DNA of 24,347 bases from Nitrospinae bacterium RIFCSPLOWO2_12_FULL_45_22 (lineage in GTDB: Bacteria > 2-12-FULL-45-22): assembly GCA_001803565.1 (NCBI GenBank), contig MHDQ01000320.1, positions 1 through 24,347 of the forward strand. The letters run 5' to 3'. Both the position numbers and the translations under genes were made by a program. Positions 6,093 through 13,073 of this stretch are shown in pieces; the stretch's first letter is position 1, and every line of letters begins with the position of its first letter. The notes below the pieces were generated by a model. That model was not told the origin of the DNA. It did not search any database and saw only the letters and a list, made by a program, of their open reading frames with translations.

Positions 6093-6118
6093 TTATGATA
6101 AAGAATAGCCACACCCAA
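6093..6118 (+). repeat. 26-nt dispersed repeat, copy 2
   Basis: This copy matches 1780-1805 except for one C-to-T difference. It lies about 80 bases before the GT9 gene. Confidence 0.6.
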
Positions 6119-6200
6119 ATTATTTGAAGAGAGTCTATTTTTACCCGGATGATTATCCCGGGCCCTATCGCTCCCTTTTAAAGCCTTTAATGGATTGGTA

Positions 6201-7847
6201 ATGCCTCTCACATACCCGGCCAAGCAGCCTCACCTGGCGGTTATCCAACTAGGCCGCCTAGGGGATATGATACAATCCACGTTGGCCCTCAAGGCATTAC
6301 GCCAGCAAAACCCCGCTGCTCACCTCAGCCTGATCGCCTTTAAACCCTTTGTCAAGGTATTGGCCCACTGGCCGGTCATTGATGAGGTTATTACCCTTGA
6401 TCAATCTGAATGGTCTTACCTGACCGAGCCTAATGCCTGGGATAGTGCTACCTATGCCCCGGTAGTCAATGCCTTTGCCAAGAAATTAAATAAATTTGAT
6501 CGGGTCTACAATCTAACTTTTAACGAGCTTGCCTCTTATCTGGCTTACTCCCTCGCTAAGCCTAACCAGGTAACGGGCTTTACCCTGGATGATGTAGGAA
6601 ACTTTGTCTGTGCTAGCGATTGGGGACAATACCTGACAGCAAGTTTGGACTTTCGTTTACTTAATCCCTTTAATCTCGTGGACCTTTTTGTCTTGATGGT
6701 GCAGGGGTACCCCTTCTCTGGTACGCTGCATGTATCTAGCAGTAATATAGACCAAGCATCAACCTTGCTCCCAGCCAATTGCGATGATACTATCATGATC
6801 GCCTTGCAATGTGGCGCCAGTAGAAACCAGCGTTGCTGGCCCCTAGAACAGTTTGCCTCCTTAGCCAATATCCTGACCGATCATCCCAGGGTGCGGCTCG
6901 TATTTGTGGGTACAGAGGACGAAGGACCCCTTGTAGCTCAGATTATCTTATTGATGAAGGACAAACAGCGGGCCATCAATCTGACTGGCCAAACTCAGCT
7001 TAGCCAACTGGCCGATGTCATCAGGCAGGTGCGCCTTGTGGTGGGTAACGATACCGGTACGATGCATCTAGCCGCCGCAGTAGGCACTCCTACAGTGACC
7101 ATCTTTTTGGATTATGCCCATTTCTGGGAGACTGGACCGTATGGTTTTGATCATCTGGTCCTACAGGCCGCTCCACCCCAATATCCTTCCCAGGCAACCA
7201 TTTGGGGTCAATCATCCAGCCAGATTAGTACCACCGCGGTAGCCATCTGCATAAGTCAGTTAGTACCAGAATTGCAATCGCTAACCATAAGTAGCCCAAA
7301 TAATCAGTTGCCCTGTTATCGCTCACGCCACCTCTGGGGGCAATTAGATTATGTCCCTATTGATTCGGGAGCTGGGGCGTTGGATGATGCCTTACGGCTT
7401 ATTTATCGCTGGGTATGGCTTTCGGCCCTTTGCCCGCCAGACCAATTTACTATACCGTTAGATACTTTAATAGAGACTTTACCGCAAAGTTTTATCCTGA
7501 CCGCTGAAATCTTTGCAGGTCTTTGGCAGACCAGGACAAAGGCCCAAAAGGTCTCGCGGGAATTAGAGCGTTTTCAAGAAATAGTGGCTTCTTGTGAGCA
7601 GGGGGGGCAAAATTGGGTATTTACCTCTCTGGGCATATCACTACCTCAACCACTAGGGCCTATCTTGCAGGAATGGGAAAAAGATATCCAGTCAAAAGTA
7701 AGGCCCATCACAAGTTTTTTGCTATGGCAAATGCGAAACCATCTCGCTACCGGCCTTCCTGAAACCATCAGTAGTTATCTTAGTAATATCCAAACCGCCA
7801 GCCGCGCAACCCAGGCATTAATCAAGGCCCTAGATAAAATATTGTAG
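6201..7847 (+). CDS. Glycosyltransferase family 9 (heptosyltransferase-like) with long C-terminal extension
   Basis: The first 350 residues follow the ADP-heptose:LPS heptosyltransferase fold (WaaC/WaaF type). The N-terminal signature IQLGRLGDMIQSTLAL (residues about 15-30) and the nucleotide-sugar site VVGNDTGTMHLAAAVGTP (about Asn283) are clear, and QCGASRNQRCWPLEQF sits at the domain junction as in the family. The enzyme should transfer a sugar to a cell-envelope glycan or lipopolysaccharide core at the inner face of the membrane. Family members are usually about 350 residues; this one has about 200 more, mostly helical, with no recognised domain. I take the ATG at 6201 as start; an in-frame TTG at 6195 is the alternative, and neither has a strong ribosome binding site. 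Its TAG stop forms part of the GTAG head of the hairpin at 7844. Confidence 0.88.
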   Translation: MPLTYPAKQPHLAVIQLGRLGDMIQSTLALKALRQQNPAAHLSLIAFKPFVKVLAHWPVIDEVITLDQSEWSYLTEPNAWDSATYAPVVNAFAKKLNKFDRVYNLTFNELASYLAYSLAKPNQVTGFTLDDVGNFVCASDWGQYLTASLDFRLLNPFNLVDLFVLMVQGYPFSGTLHVSSSNIDQASTLLPANCDDTIMIALQCGASRNQRCWPLEQFASLANILTDHPRVRLVFVGTEDEGPLVAQIILLMKDKQRAINLTGQTQLSQLADVIRQVRLVVGNDTGTMHLAAAVGTPTVTIFLDYAHFWETGPYGFDHLVLQAAPPQYPSQATIWGQSSSQISTTAVAICISQLVPELQSLTISSPNNQLPCYRSRHLWGQLDYVPIDSGAGALDDALRLIYRWVWLSALCPPDQFTIPLDTLIETLPQSFILTAEIFAGLWQTRTKAQKVSRELERFQEIVASCEQGGQNWVFTSLGISLPQPLGPILQEWEKDIQSKVRPITSFLLWQMRNHLATGLPETISSYLSNIQTASRATQALIKALDKIL

Positions 7848-7872
7848 ACACGGATTCATCCGTGCCAGGAAT
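7844..7872 (+). repeat. REP-like hairpin with GTAG head, overlapping a stop codon
   Basis: GTAG (7844-7847, of which TAG is the stop codon of the GT9 gene) is followed by a 7-bp stem CACGGAT/ATCCGTG (7849-7864) and the tail AGGAAT (7867-7872). It shares head and tail with the element at 5994 but has an entirely different stem. It could also slow transcription after the GT9 gene; no T-run follows. Confidence 0.65.
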
Positions 7873-7972
7873 AGCAAGAATAGAGTATTGCTCCCCAAAA
7901 ATCTCTTGGATTTTACGCTTAATTCAGATAAGATTAAAAAAAGAAAAACCGTGCACCACGACACTAAGCATC

Positions 7973-8031
7973 AGTAAGGAGTAATGAGTTAGCAGTAACG
8001 GCTTACGGCTCACTCCTTACTCCTCACTCAT
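7973..8031. repeat. Word-built inverted repeat (GTAAGGAG words)
   Basis: AGTAAGGAGTAATGAG on the left is opposed by CTCACTCCTTACT and further CTCACT words on the right, with ACGGCTTACGGCT between. It ends 17 bases before the start codon of the CoA-transferase gene. The word GTAAGGAGTGAG appears again at 19368-19380. Confidence 0.6.
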
Positions 8032-8048
8032 AACCCCAGGAGGCAGGG

Positions 8049-9824
8049 ATGGATAAGAGACTAGAGGAGTTGGTTGATAGTACTTTCAAGTTAAAGGATA
8101 TGGAAGGGCCGGATAAAGTGACCAGTCTTTCAGAGGCTATTAGACGCTATATAAAGCCGGGGATGGCGCTCCATATCGGTATTGATGCCAATGCCGCTAT
8201 TTGTGAGCTCATTAGACAATATTGGGGTACTAATCCCGGATTCACCTATATATCTAGCATGATCATAAACCATGGGCTAAATCTTATCCATGCTGGCTTG
8301 GTGAATAAGGTAATCACCTCTAATAGCTCGGATATATACCCTACCCCTAGTCCTAGCCGCATCATCCAACGAGCATATAAAGCTAAGACAATTGAGTTTG
8401 AAAATTGGTCCCTCTACAGTCACCTCCAACGCTTAATGGCAGCGGCCCTGGGTCTTGAGTTCCTACCCACTCGCTCTATTATAGGTAGTAGTATGGCGGA
8501 GGAGAATAAAGATAGCTTTAAGCTGTTAGAGGACCCCTTTGGCAGTGGCAAGAGAGTGGGCATAGTAAAGGCCCTTATGCCTGATGTTTCGATAGTGCAT
8601 GTATTAGCCGCAGATAGATATGGTAATGCCATACCGGTGCCCCCATACCTGGCCGAGACCGCCTGGGGCGTAAAAGCTAGCCGGCATGGGGCGATATTGA
8701 CAACGGAAAAGCTGGTCTCTACCGACTTTATAAGAAAACATTCACTTCTGGTAAAGATCCCTGGTTATATGGTTAATGCAGTAGTTATTACACCCTTTGG
8801 GGCCCATCCTGGCGGTCTGATTAATCGCTGCCTACCCGAGGTAGAGCCCTATGCCGATGATGATGATTTCATTAGCCCGTATCGCAAAGCTACTGAAGCG
8901 CCACATACCCTGGACAAATGGCTAAAAGAGTGGGTCCTGGATTGCCCGACGCACGATGATTATCTTACTAAATTGGGCCATCAGCGGCTTATGTTGCTCA
9001 AAGGAAAAGCCCAAGAAGATACCTGGCAATATCGCTTGAATCTCCTGGCGAAGGATATTTCCCTGGAAGAGAAATATAACCCGGCTGAAATGATGGTAAT
9101 AGCGGCTGCTCGCTTAATGCTGGACAAGATCCTCAAGAATAATTATAAAACTATACTTACAGGCGTAGGGGTATCAGCCCTAGCAGCTTGGTTAGCCAGT
9201 TATCAACTAAAAAAGAGAGGGTATGATATAGAGCTGGTTATTGGATCGGGGGCTTTTGGCCACTCGCCCCGCCCTGGTAACGTTGATCTCAATAATTATT
9301 CTAACATTATGACTTGTAAGATGATCAGTGATACTCTGGATATATATGGGGTCATGGTAGGGGGGGCAAAGAACAACTGTTTAGGGGCCCTGGGAGCGGG
9401 CCAGATTGATAAGTGGGGTAATATCAATTCCACGAGAGTATCAGATGATCTTTTCCTTGTCGGCGCTGGTGGGGGAAACGATGTTGCTAGCGGGGCACGG
9501 GAGATAGTGGTAGCAGCCCACCAATCAGCTAAACGCTTTGTAGAAAAGGTACCTTATATAAGCATGCCTGGTGAGAGGGTAAAGACCCTGGTATCAACCC
9601 TGGGTGTTATGGAAAAATTGGGTGATGATAAAGAATTTACTTTAACGCAATACCTGTCAACACCGGAACCTTTAACCCCAGAGCAAAGGATAAAGAAGAT
9701 AAAAGAGAATTGCGGGTGGGAGCTAAAAATATCTTCTAACACCCACGGAGTTCCAGTCCCTACCGTTGAAGAATTATTAACCCTTAGACTGCTGGACCCC
9801 AAGAAGGAATTTATTGGCCCGTAA
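8049..9824 (+). CDS. Fused A+B family I CoA-transferase-like protein, catalytic Glu replaced
   Basis: A 591-residue protein joining both halves of a glutaconate-type (family I) CoA-transferase. The A half (residues about 20-310) has PGMALHIGIDANA, GSSMAEEN and the strand-loop VLAADRYGNAIPVPPYLAE. The B half (about 345-560) has NNCLGALGAGQIDKWGNINS and GAGGGNDVASGA (Asn477), the CoA-site loop. Family members carry a Glu in an ExG motif that forms the glutamyl-CoA intermediate. The paralogue at 16236 has MAEMG there (Glu400); this protein has VIGSG with Gly399. It may therefore be a hydrolase or lyase like IpdAB, which lacks that Glu, or a non-catalytic partner; I cannot tell. The substrate is unknown. 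The start ATG has AGGAGG (8039-8044) five bases upstream. Confidence 0.88.
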   Translation: MDKRLEELVDSTFKLKDMEGPDKVTSLSEAIRRYIKPGMALHIGIDANAAICELIRQYWGTNPGFTYISSMIINHGLNLIHAGLVNKVITSNSSDIYPTPSPSRIIQRAYKAKTIEFENWSLYSHLQRLMAAALGLEFLPTRSIIGSSMAEENKDSFKLLEDPFGSGKRVGIVKALMPDVSIVHVLAADRYGNAIPVPPYLAETAWGVKASRHGAILTTEKLVSTDFIRKHSLLVKIPGYMVNAVVITPFGAHPGGLINRCLPEVEPYADDDDFISPYRKATEAPHTLDKWLKEWVLDCPTHDDYLTKLGHQRLMLLKGKAQEDTWQYRLNLLAKDISLEEKYNPAEMMVIAAARLMLDKILKNNYKTILTGVGVSALAAWLASYQLKKRGYDIELVIGSGAFGHSPRPGNVDLNNYSNIMTCKMISDTLDIYGVMVGGAKNNCLGALGAGQIDKWGNINSTRVSDDLFLVGAGGGNDVASGAREIVVAAHQSAKRFVEKVPYISMPGERVKTLVSTLGVMEKLGDDKEFTLTQYLSTPEPLTPEQRIKKIKENCGWELKISSNTHGVPVPTVEELLTLRLLDPKKEFIGP

Positions 9825-9830
9825 ACCCCA

Positions 9831-9934
9831 GGTCATTAGGTGATTAGGTTATTAGGTTATTGGGTTATTAGGTGACTAAGTGACCAGGTCATTAGGTAAT
9901 TACGTAATGACCCAATAACCTAATAACCCAATGA
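9831..9934. repeat. Octamer array folding back on itself (GGTNATTA)
   Basis: Thirteen consecutive 8-base units run without a break of phase. The first nine read GGTCATTA, GGTGATTA, GGTTATTA and close variants. The last four (CGTAATGA, CCCAATAA, CCTAATAA, CCCAATGA) are the same word in reverse complement. The whole can fold into a long hairpin. It fills the gap between the CoA-transferase stop and the ribosome binding site of the truncated copy at 9955. Confidence 0.85.
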
Positions 9935-9954
9935 CGCAAATTGAGGAGAAGGTA

Positions 9955-10077
9955 ATGATAGAGGGCAGGGATTTTCTGGAAGCAAGATTTCGCCTTCAGG
10001 AACATGAAGGGCCGGACAAGTCTTCTGCTAAACCCAAATATAATGACCCCTTTCCAGCAAGGCTCGACCATGTATAA
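9955..10077 (+). pseudogene. 5' stub of a third CoA-transferase gene
   Basis: A strong ribosome binding site (GAGGAG, 9943-9948) precedes an ATG and 22 codons that match the start of the CoA-transferase at 16236: residues LEARFRLQEHEGPDK are identical. Over 9976-10020 the DNA agrees with 16257-16301 at 42 of 45 positions, and all three differences are silent. After codon 22 the match stops abruptly and 18 unrelated codons follow to a TAA at 10075-10077. That stop overlaps the probable ATG of the next gene (10070) by eight bases, so ribosomes finishing the stub could restart on the glycosyltransferase gene. The stub is therefore dead as an enzyme but may serve as a translated leader. The rest of the gene is not found in this window. 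Confidence 0.85.
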
Positions 10078-10816
10078 TCAAAAGATAGGGATTTCAGTGG
10101 TTTTCCCCTCTTTTAATGAGGAAGAAAATATTGAGAGGGCTGTAAGGGCTACAACCGACGTATTGGAGTTAATAGTTAGCGATTATGAAATAATTATCGT
10201 TAATGATGCCAGCACGGATGCCACAGGGGATATCGCCGAGAGTTTAGCAGAAAAGAACGGGAAAATATCCGTAATTCACCACAAAAAAAATAAAAAACTA
10301 GGCGGGGCATTAAAAACAGGTTTCGCAAAGGCAAGTAAGGAGCTGGTCTTATATTCTGATGTTGATCTCCCCTTTGATTTTATGGAGGTATCTAAAGCCC
10401 TAAGGATAATGGAATATACCGGTGCTGATATTGTCTCAGCATACAGGCATGATAGGATCTCAGAAGGGGTCAAGCGGGCGGTATATTCTTATATTTATAA
10501 CGCAATGGTAAGACTCCTTTTCGGGCTAAGGGTCAGAGATATAAACTTTTCTTTTAAGCTCTTTAAACGAAATATCCTGGATAGGATAGAGCTTGTTTCC
10601 AATGGTTCTTTTATAGATGCTGAATTGCTGATTAAGAGTCAAAAAAATGGTTTTCAGATTGTTCAGATGGGCGTGGATTTTTTCCCCAGACTGAGAGGAA
10701 GTTCAACCCTCTCAAGTCCATCGGTCATCTTTAACATCTTAAGCGATATGCTCGCCTTGCTCTTCCAATATAAGTTTAAGAGATTCCTCGGGCCAGAGAA
10801 TAATGAAAGAGGCTGA
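10070..10816 (+). CDS. Family 2 glycosyltransferase, dolichol-phosphate-mannose synthase-like
   Basis: A 248-residue GT-A enzyme. ISVVFPSFNEEENIERAV opens the nucleotide-binding domain, Asp46 lies in VNDASTDAT and Asp97/Asp99 form the DVD metal site (YSDVDLPFDF). The later INFSFKLFKR and DAELLIKSQKNGF segments match DPM1/polyprenyl-phosphate glycosyltransferases. Likely role: loading a sugar onto a lipid carrier at the membrane, which a GT-C enzyme such as the one at 13074 could then use. No membrane segment is obvious. I choose the ATG at 10070, just before MYNQKIG, because the longer frame back to 10004 is the CoA-transferase stub read out of frame; an ATG at 10043 is possible. Its 3' end overlaps the next gene by 14 bases. 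Confidence 0.88.
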   Translation: MYNQKIGISVVFPSFNEEENIERAVRATTDVLELIVSDYEIIIVNDASTDATGDIAESLAEKNGKISVIHHKKNKKLGGALKTGFAKASKELVLYSDVDLPFDFMEVSKALRIMEYTGADIVSAYRHDRISEGVKRAVYSYIYNAMVRLLFGLRVRDINFSFKLFKRNILDRIELVSNGSFIDAELLIKSQKNGFQIVQMGVDFFPRLRGSSTLSSPSVIFNILSDMLALLFQYKFKRFLGPENNERG

Positions 10817-11549
10817 ATATTACCGAAATTTCGAATATGAGGAGAAAAACTGGTGGTTTATTGGGATGAGGAGTATATATCAGGGATTACTAGATCTTTT
10901 TATAAATATAAATATGGAGATGCCCAAAAAATTGTTGGATACTGGCTGTGGAACTGGAGGTATGCTCCGGTATCTTAAGAAATATGGTTTTGTAATCGGG
11001 TCTGATGTTTCTATGACAGCTTTAGAATTCTGTAGAAAAAGGGGGGAGACCCATCTGGTTTTGTCAAATTCCCTCCGATTGCCCTTTCAGAACAATTCTC
11101 TTGACGTTATTACCGCCTTTGGCGTGATAGAACATCTGGATGACGATACCACAATGTTAAAGGAATTGTACCGGGTTTGCAAGCCTGAAGGGAGGTTATT
11201 TATCCTAACCTCTGCGTTCCAATTTCTATGGAGTTATCATGACGATGCTAACGAGCATAAGAGGAGATATACCAGGGGCGGTCTTTCTGACAGAGTTGGG
11301 CAGTCAGGTTTTAGAATAGAAAAGATCTGTTATGTAAATACATTTCTTTTCCCCGTGATACTCCTTATAAGGTTGATTCAAAAGATATTCTATAATAATA
11401 GGAAATTAGATAAAGTTAAGCGGGATATAATAACCCCCCCTTTTGGTATAAACAAACTGTTAACCTATATCCTGCAACTAGAAGCCCGGTTGCTAAGGAG
11501 AAGGGATCTCCCTTTCGGTGTCTCTCTAATCTGCGTTGCCCAGAAATGA
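10803..11549 (+). CDS. Class I SAM-dependent methyltransferase
   Basis: A 248-residue protein with the Rossmann-type SAM site LLDTGCGTGG (residues about 41-50), an acidic strand end (IGSDVS) and the post-IV motif AFGVIEHLDDDTTMLKELYRV typical of Methyltransf_11. The N-terminal YRNFEYEEKNWWFIGMR and the SAFQFLWSYHDDANEHKRRY segment are common in methyltransferases of glycan and O-antigen clusters. The substrate is unknown; a sugar or lipid-linked intermediate is likely from the neighbours. It overlaps the GT2 gene by 14 bases and the next gene by four (ATGA), so the block is translationally coupled. Confidence 0.9.
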   Translation: MKEAEYYRNFEYEEKNWWFIGMRSIYQGLLDLFININMEMPKKLLDTGCGTGGMLRYLKKYGFVIGSDVSMTALEFCRKRGETHLVLSNSLRLPFQNNSLDVITAFGVIEHLDDDTTMLKELYRVCKPEGRLFILTSAFQFLWSYHDDANEHKRRYTRGGLSDRVGQSGFRIEKICYVNTFLFPVILLIRLIQKIFYNNRKLDKVKRDIITPPFGINKLLTYILQLEARLLRRRDLPFGVSLICVAQK

Positions 11550-12205
11550 TCTCAGGAAAAGAGGCCCTAAGAAAATTATTAAATATCTATGCGAAATGTC
11601 CCTTATTTTCTAAGCTGCATATTTGGGTTAGGTTTAAATCCTGTCCTTTTCTTGAACTGATAAAATATATTCCCGAAGATGGTAAAATATTAGACCTAGG
11701 TTGTGGCTATGGGCTCTTTACCTGCCTCTTACATTTGACCTCACCCGGTCGCAATATAATCGGTATTGATCTCGACAGGAAAAAACTGGGGATCGCTATA
11801 AAAGTAACTACCAACTGTTCAGAGAAAATATCATTTCGTATGGGTGATATATGTGAAATTGGTGAAAACGATCTTGACTGTATCACAATTATTGATGTGT
11901 TATACTTGATTCCCTTCGAGCGCTGGGAGCTGATATTTGAAAACTGTTTTAACAGATTGAAACCTAATGGGCTTCTTTTGATAAAGGAGATGGGTAAGAA
12001 ACCTTCATGGAAATATATTTGGAACTTAATCCAGGAGACCTTATCAGTTAAGATCTTCAATATTACCGAAGGTAATTCTTTTTACTTCAAAACCCCTTTG
12101 GAGCTGGGTGAGGATTTACGCAGAATTGGTTTTAAGGTCACAAGGCTCGATCTTAACAAAAGGTATGCCCACCCCCACTTTCTCTATCTTTGCCGAAAAG
12201 GTTAA
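11546..12205 (+). CDS. Second class I SAM-dependent methyltransferase
   Basis: A 219-residue protein with SAM-binding motif ILDLGCGYGLF (residues about 48-58), acidic motif IGIDLDRKK and a later IIDVLYLIPFERW strand and helix. It resembles small lipid or polyprenyl methyltransferases but the substrate cannot be read from the sequence. It differs clearly from the methyltransferase just upstream, so this is not a tandem duplicate. It begins with the ATGA overlap of the preceding gene and ends four bases before the deacetylase gene. Confidence 0.85.
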   Translation: MISGKEALRKLLNIYAKCPLFSKLHIWVRFKSCPFLELIKYIPEDGKILDLGCGYGLFTCLLHLTSPGRNIIGIDLDRKKLGIAIKVTTNCSEKISFRMGDICEIGENDLDCITIIDVLYLIPFERWELIFENCFNRLKPNGLLLIKEMGKKPSWKYIWNLIQETLSVKIFNITEGNSFYFKTPLELGEDLRRIGFKVTRLDLNKRYAHPHFLYLCRKG

Positions 12206-12209
12206 GAAG

Positions 12210-13070
12210 ATGCACAAACCATCGGTGAAACGGTTAATAGTCACTGCAGACGACTTTGGACTGACTAAAGGTATAAACCAGGGGATATTCGAAGCCTTTA
12301 GTAAAGGTATAGTAACTAATACCACACTGATAGTAAATGGTCGTGCCTACGATCATGCCCTAGACCTGGCTAAAACGAACCCTGGCCTGCCCCTGGGAAT
12401 ACACTTAACCCTTATGGAGGAAAGAGCGGTTTTAAGTAATAAAGAAATACCTACTTTAGTCCAAAAGGATTCTTTTCTGCCCAGGAACTATCGCCAGCTT
12501 ATATTGAATTTATTCTCAAAAAAAATAAGATTACCTGAGATCGAGGCAGAGTTTAAAGCCCAAATAGATAAGTTTCTGGCTAGTGGGATAAAACCGACTC
12601 ACATTGATAGCCATCAGCATATCCACATGCTACCAAGCATCTTCAATATCGTAGTAAAGCTGGCCAGGGAATATGGAGTAAAAAATATAAGGTTCCCGTA
12701 TGAAAAGAGGGTGGTTCACAAAGGCTATATTCTTAGTACTCACAATCTAAACCGGGCCATTCTGAAGTACATTTGTTCTAAGGCAAAACAAAAGATAAAA
12801 CAAAATGGTATCATTACTACTGACTACTATTATGGTTTTTTAAGGAGTGGAGCCCTTTCGGTTAAGGCATTAAAAGAGATTTTGCTGGCCTTAGACTATG
12901 GAACGACCGAGCTCAACTGTCATCCCGGTTATATTGATCAGGAATGCGTTAAATATTATTCTCACTGGAATTATCATTGGGAAGAGGAATTAAAAGCCCT
13001 GACAAATGATGAGATCAAAGGTTTAATTACAAAGGACAATATTCAATTGATAAGTTATAAAGACCGATGA
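12210..13070 (+). CDS. YdjC/ChbG-family carbohydrate deacetylase
   Basis: A 286-residue protein. TADDFGLT (Asp14, Asp15) gives the metal-binding and catalytic Asp pair near the N terminus, LGIHLTL carries a metal His, HIDSHQHIH (His131-His139) the central His motif, and NCHPGY the C-terminal one. The family removes N-acetyl groups from sugars such as diacetylchitobiose, or from glycans built on lipid carriers; in this glycan block the second is more likely. The start is taken at the ATG with AAAAGG eight bases upstream, giving MHKPSVKRLIVTADDFG. A longer frame running back to 12108 merely overlaps the methyltransferase gene. The stop lies three bases from the convergent stop of the GT-C gene. 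Confidence 0.92.
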   Translation: MHKPSVKRLIVTADDFGLTKGINQGIFEAFSKGIVTNTTLIVNGRAYDHALDLAKTNPGLPLGIHLTLMEERAVLSNKEIPTLVQKDSFLPRNYRQLILNLFSKKIRLPEIEAEFKAQIDKFLASGIKPTHIDSHQHIHMLPSIFNIVVKLAREYGVKNIRFPYEKRVVHKGYILSTHNLNRAILKYICSKAKQKIKQNGIITTDYYYGFLRSGALSVKALKEILLALDYGTTELNCHPGYIDQECVKYYSHWNYHWEEELKALTNDEIKGLITKDNIQLISYKDR

Positions 13071-13073
13071 AGT

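Noticed and set aside
9831-9934. CRISPR array
   Set aside because: The unit is eight bases with no spacers between units and half of it is inverted; no cas genes nearby.
10004-10069. Longer start for the GT2 protein
   Set aside because: The extra N-terminal residues come from reading the CoA-transferase stub in another frame and match nothing in the GT2 family.
12108-12209. Longer start for the YdjC-type deacetylase
   Set aside because: The extension lies inside the methyltransferase gene in another frame; the family begins close to the ATG at 12210.
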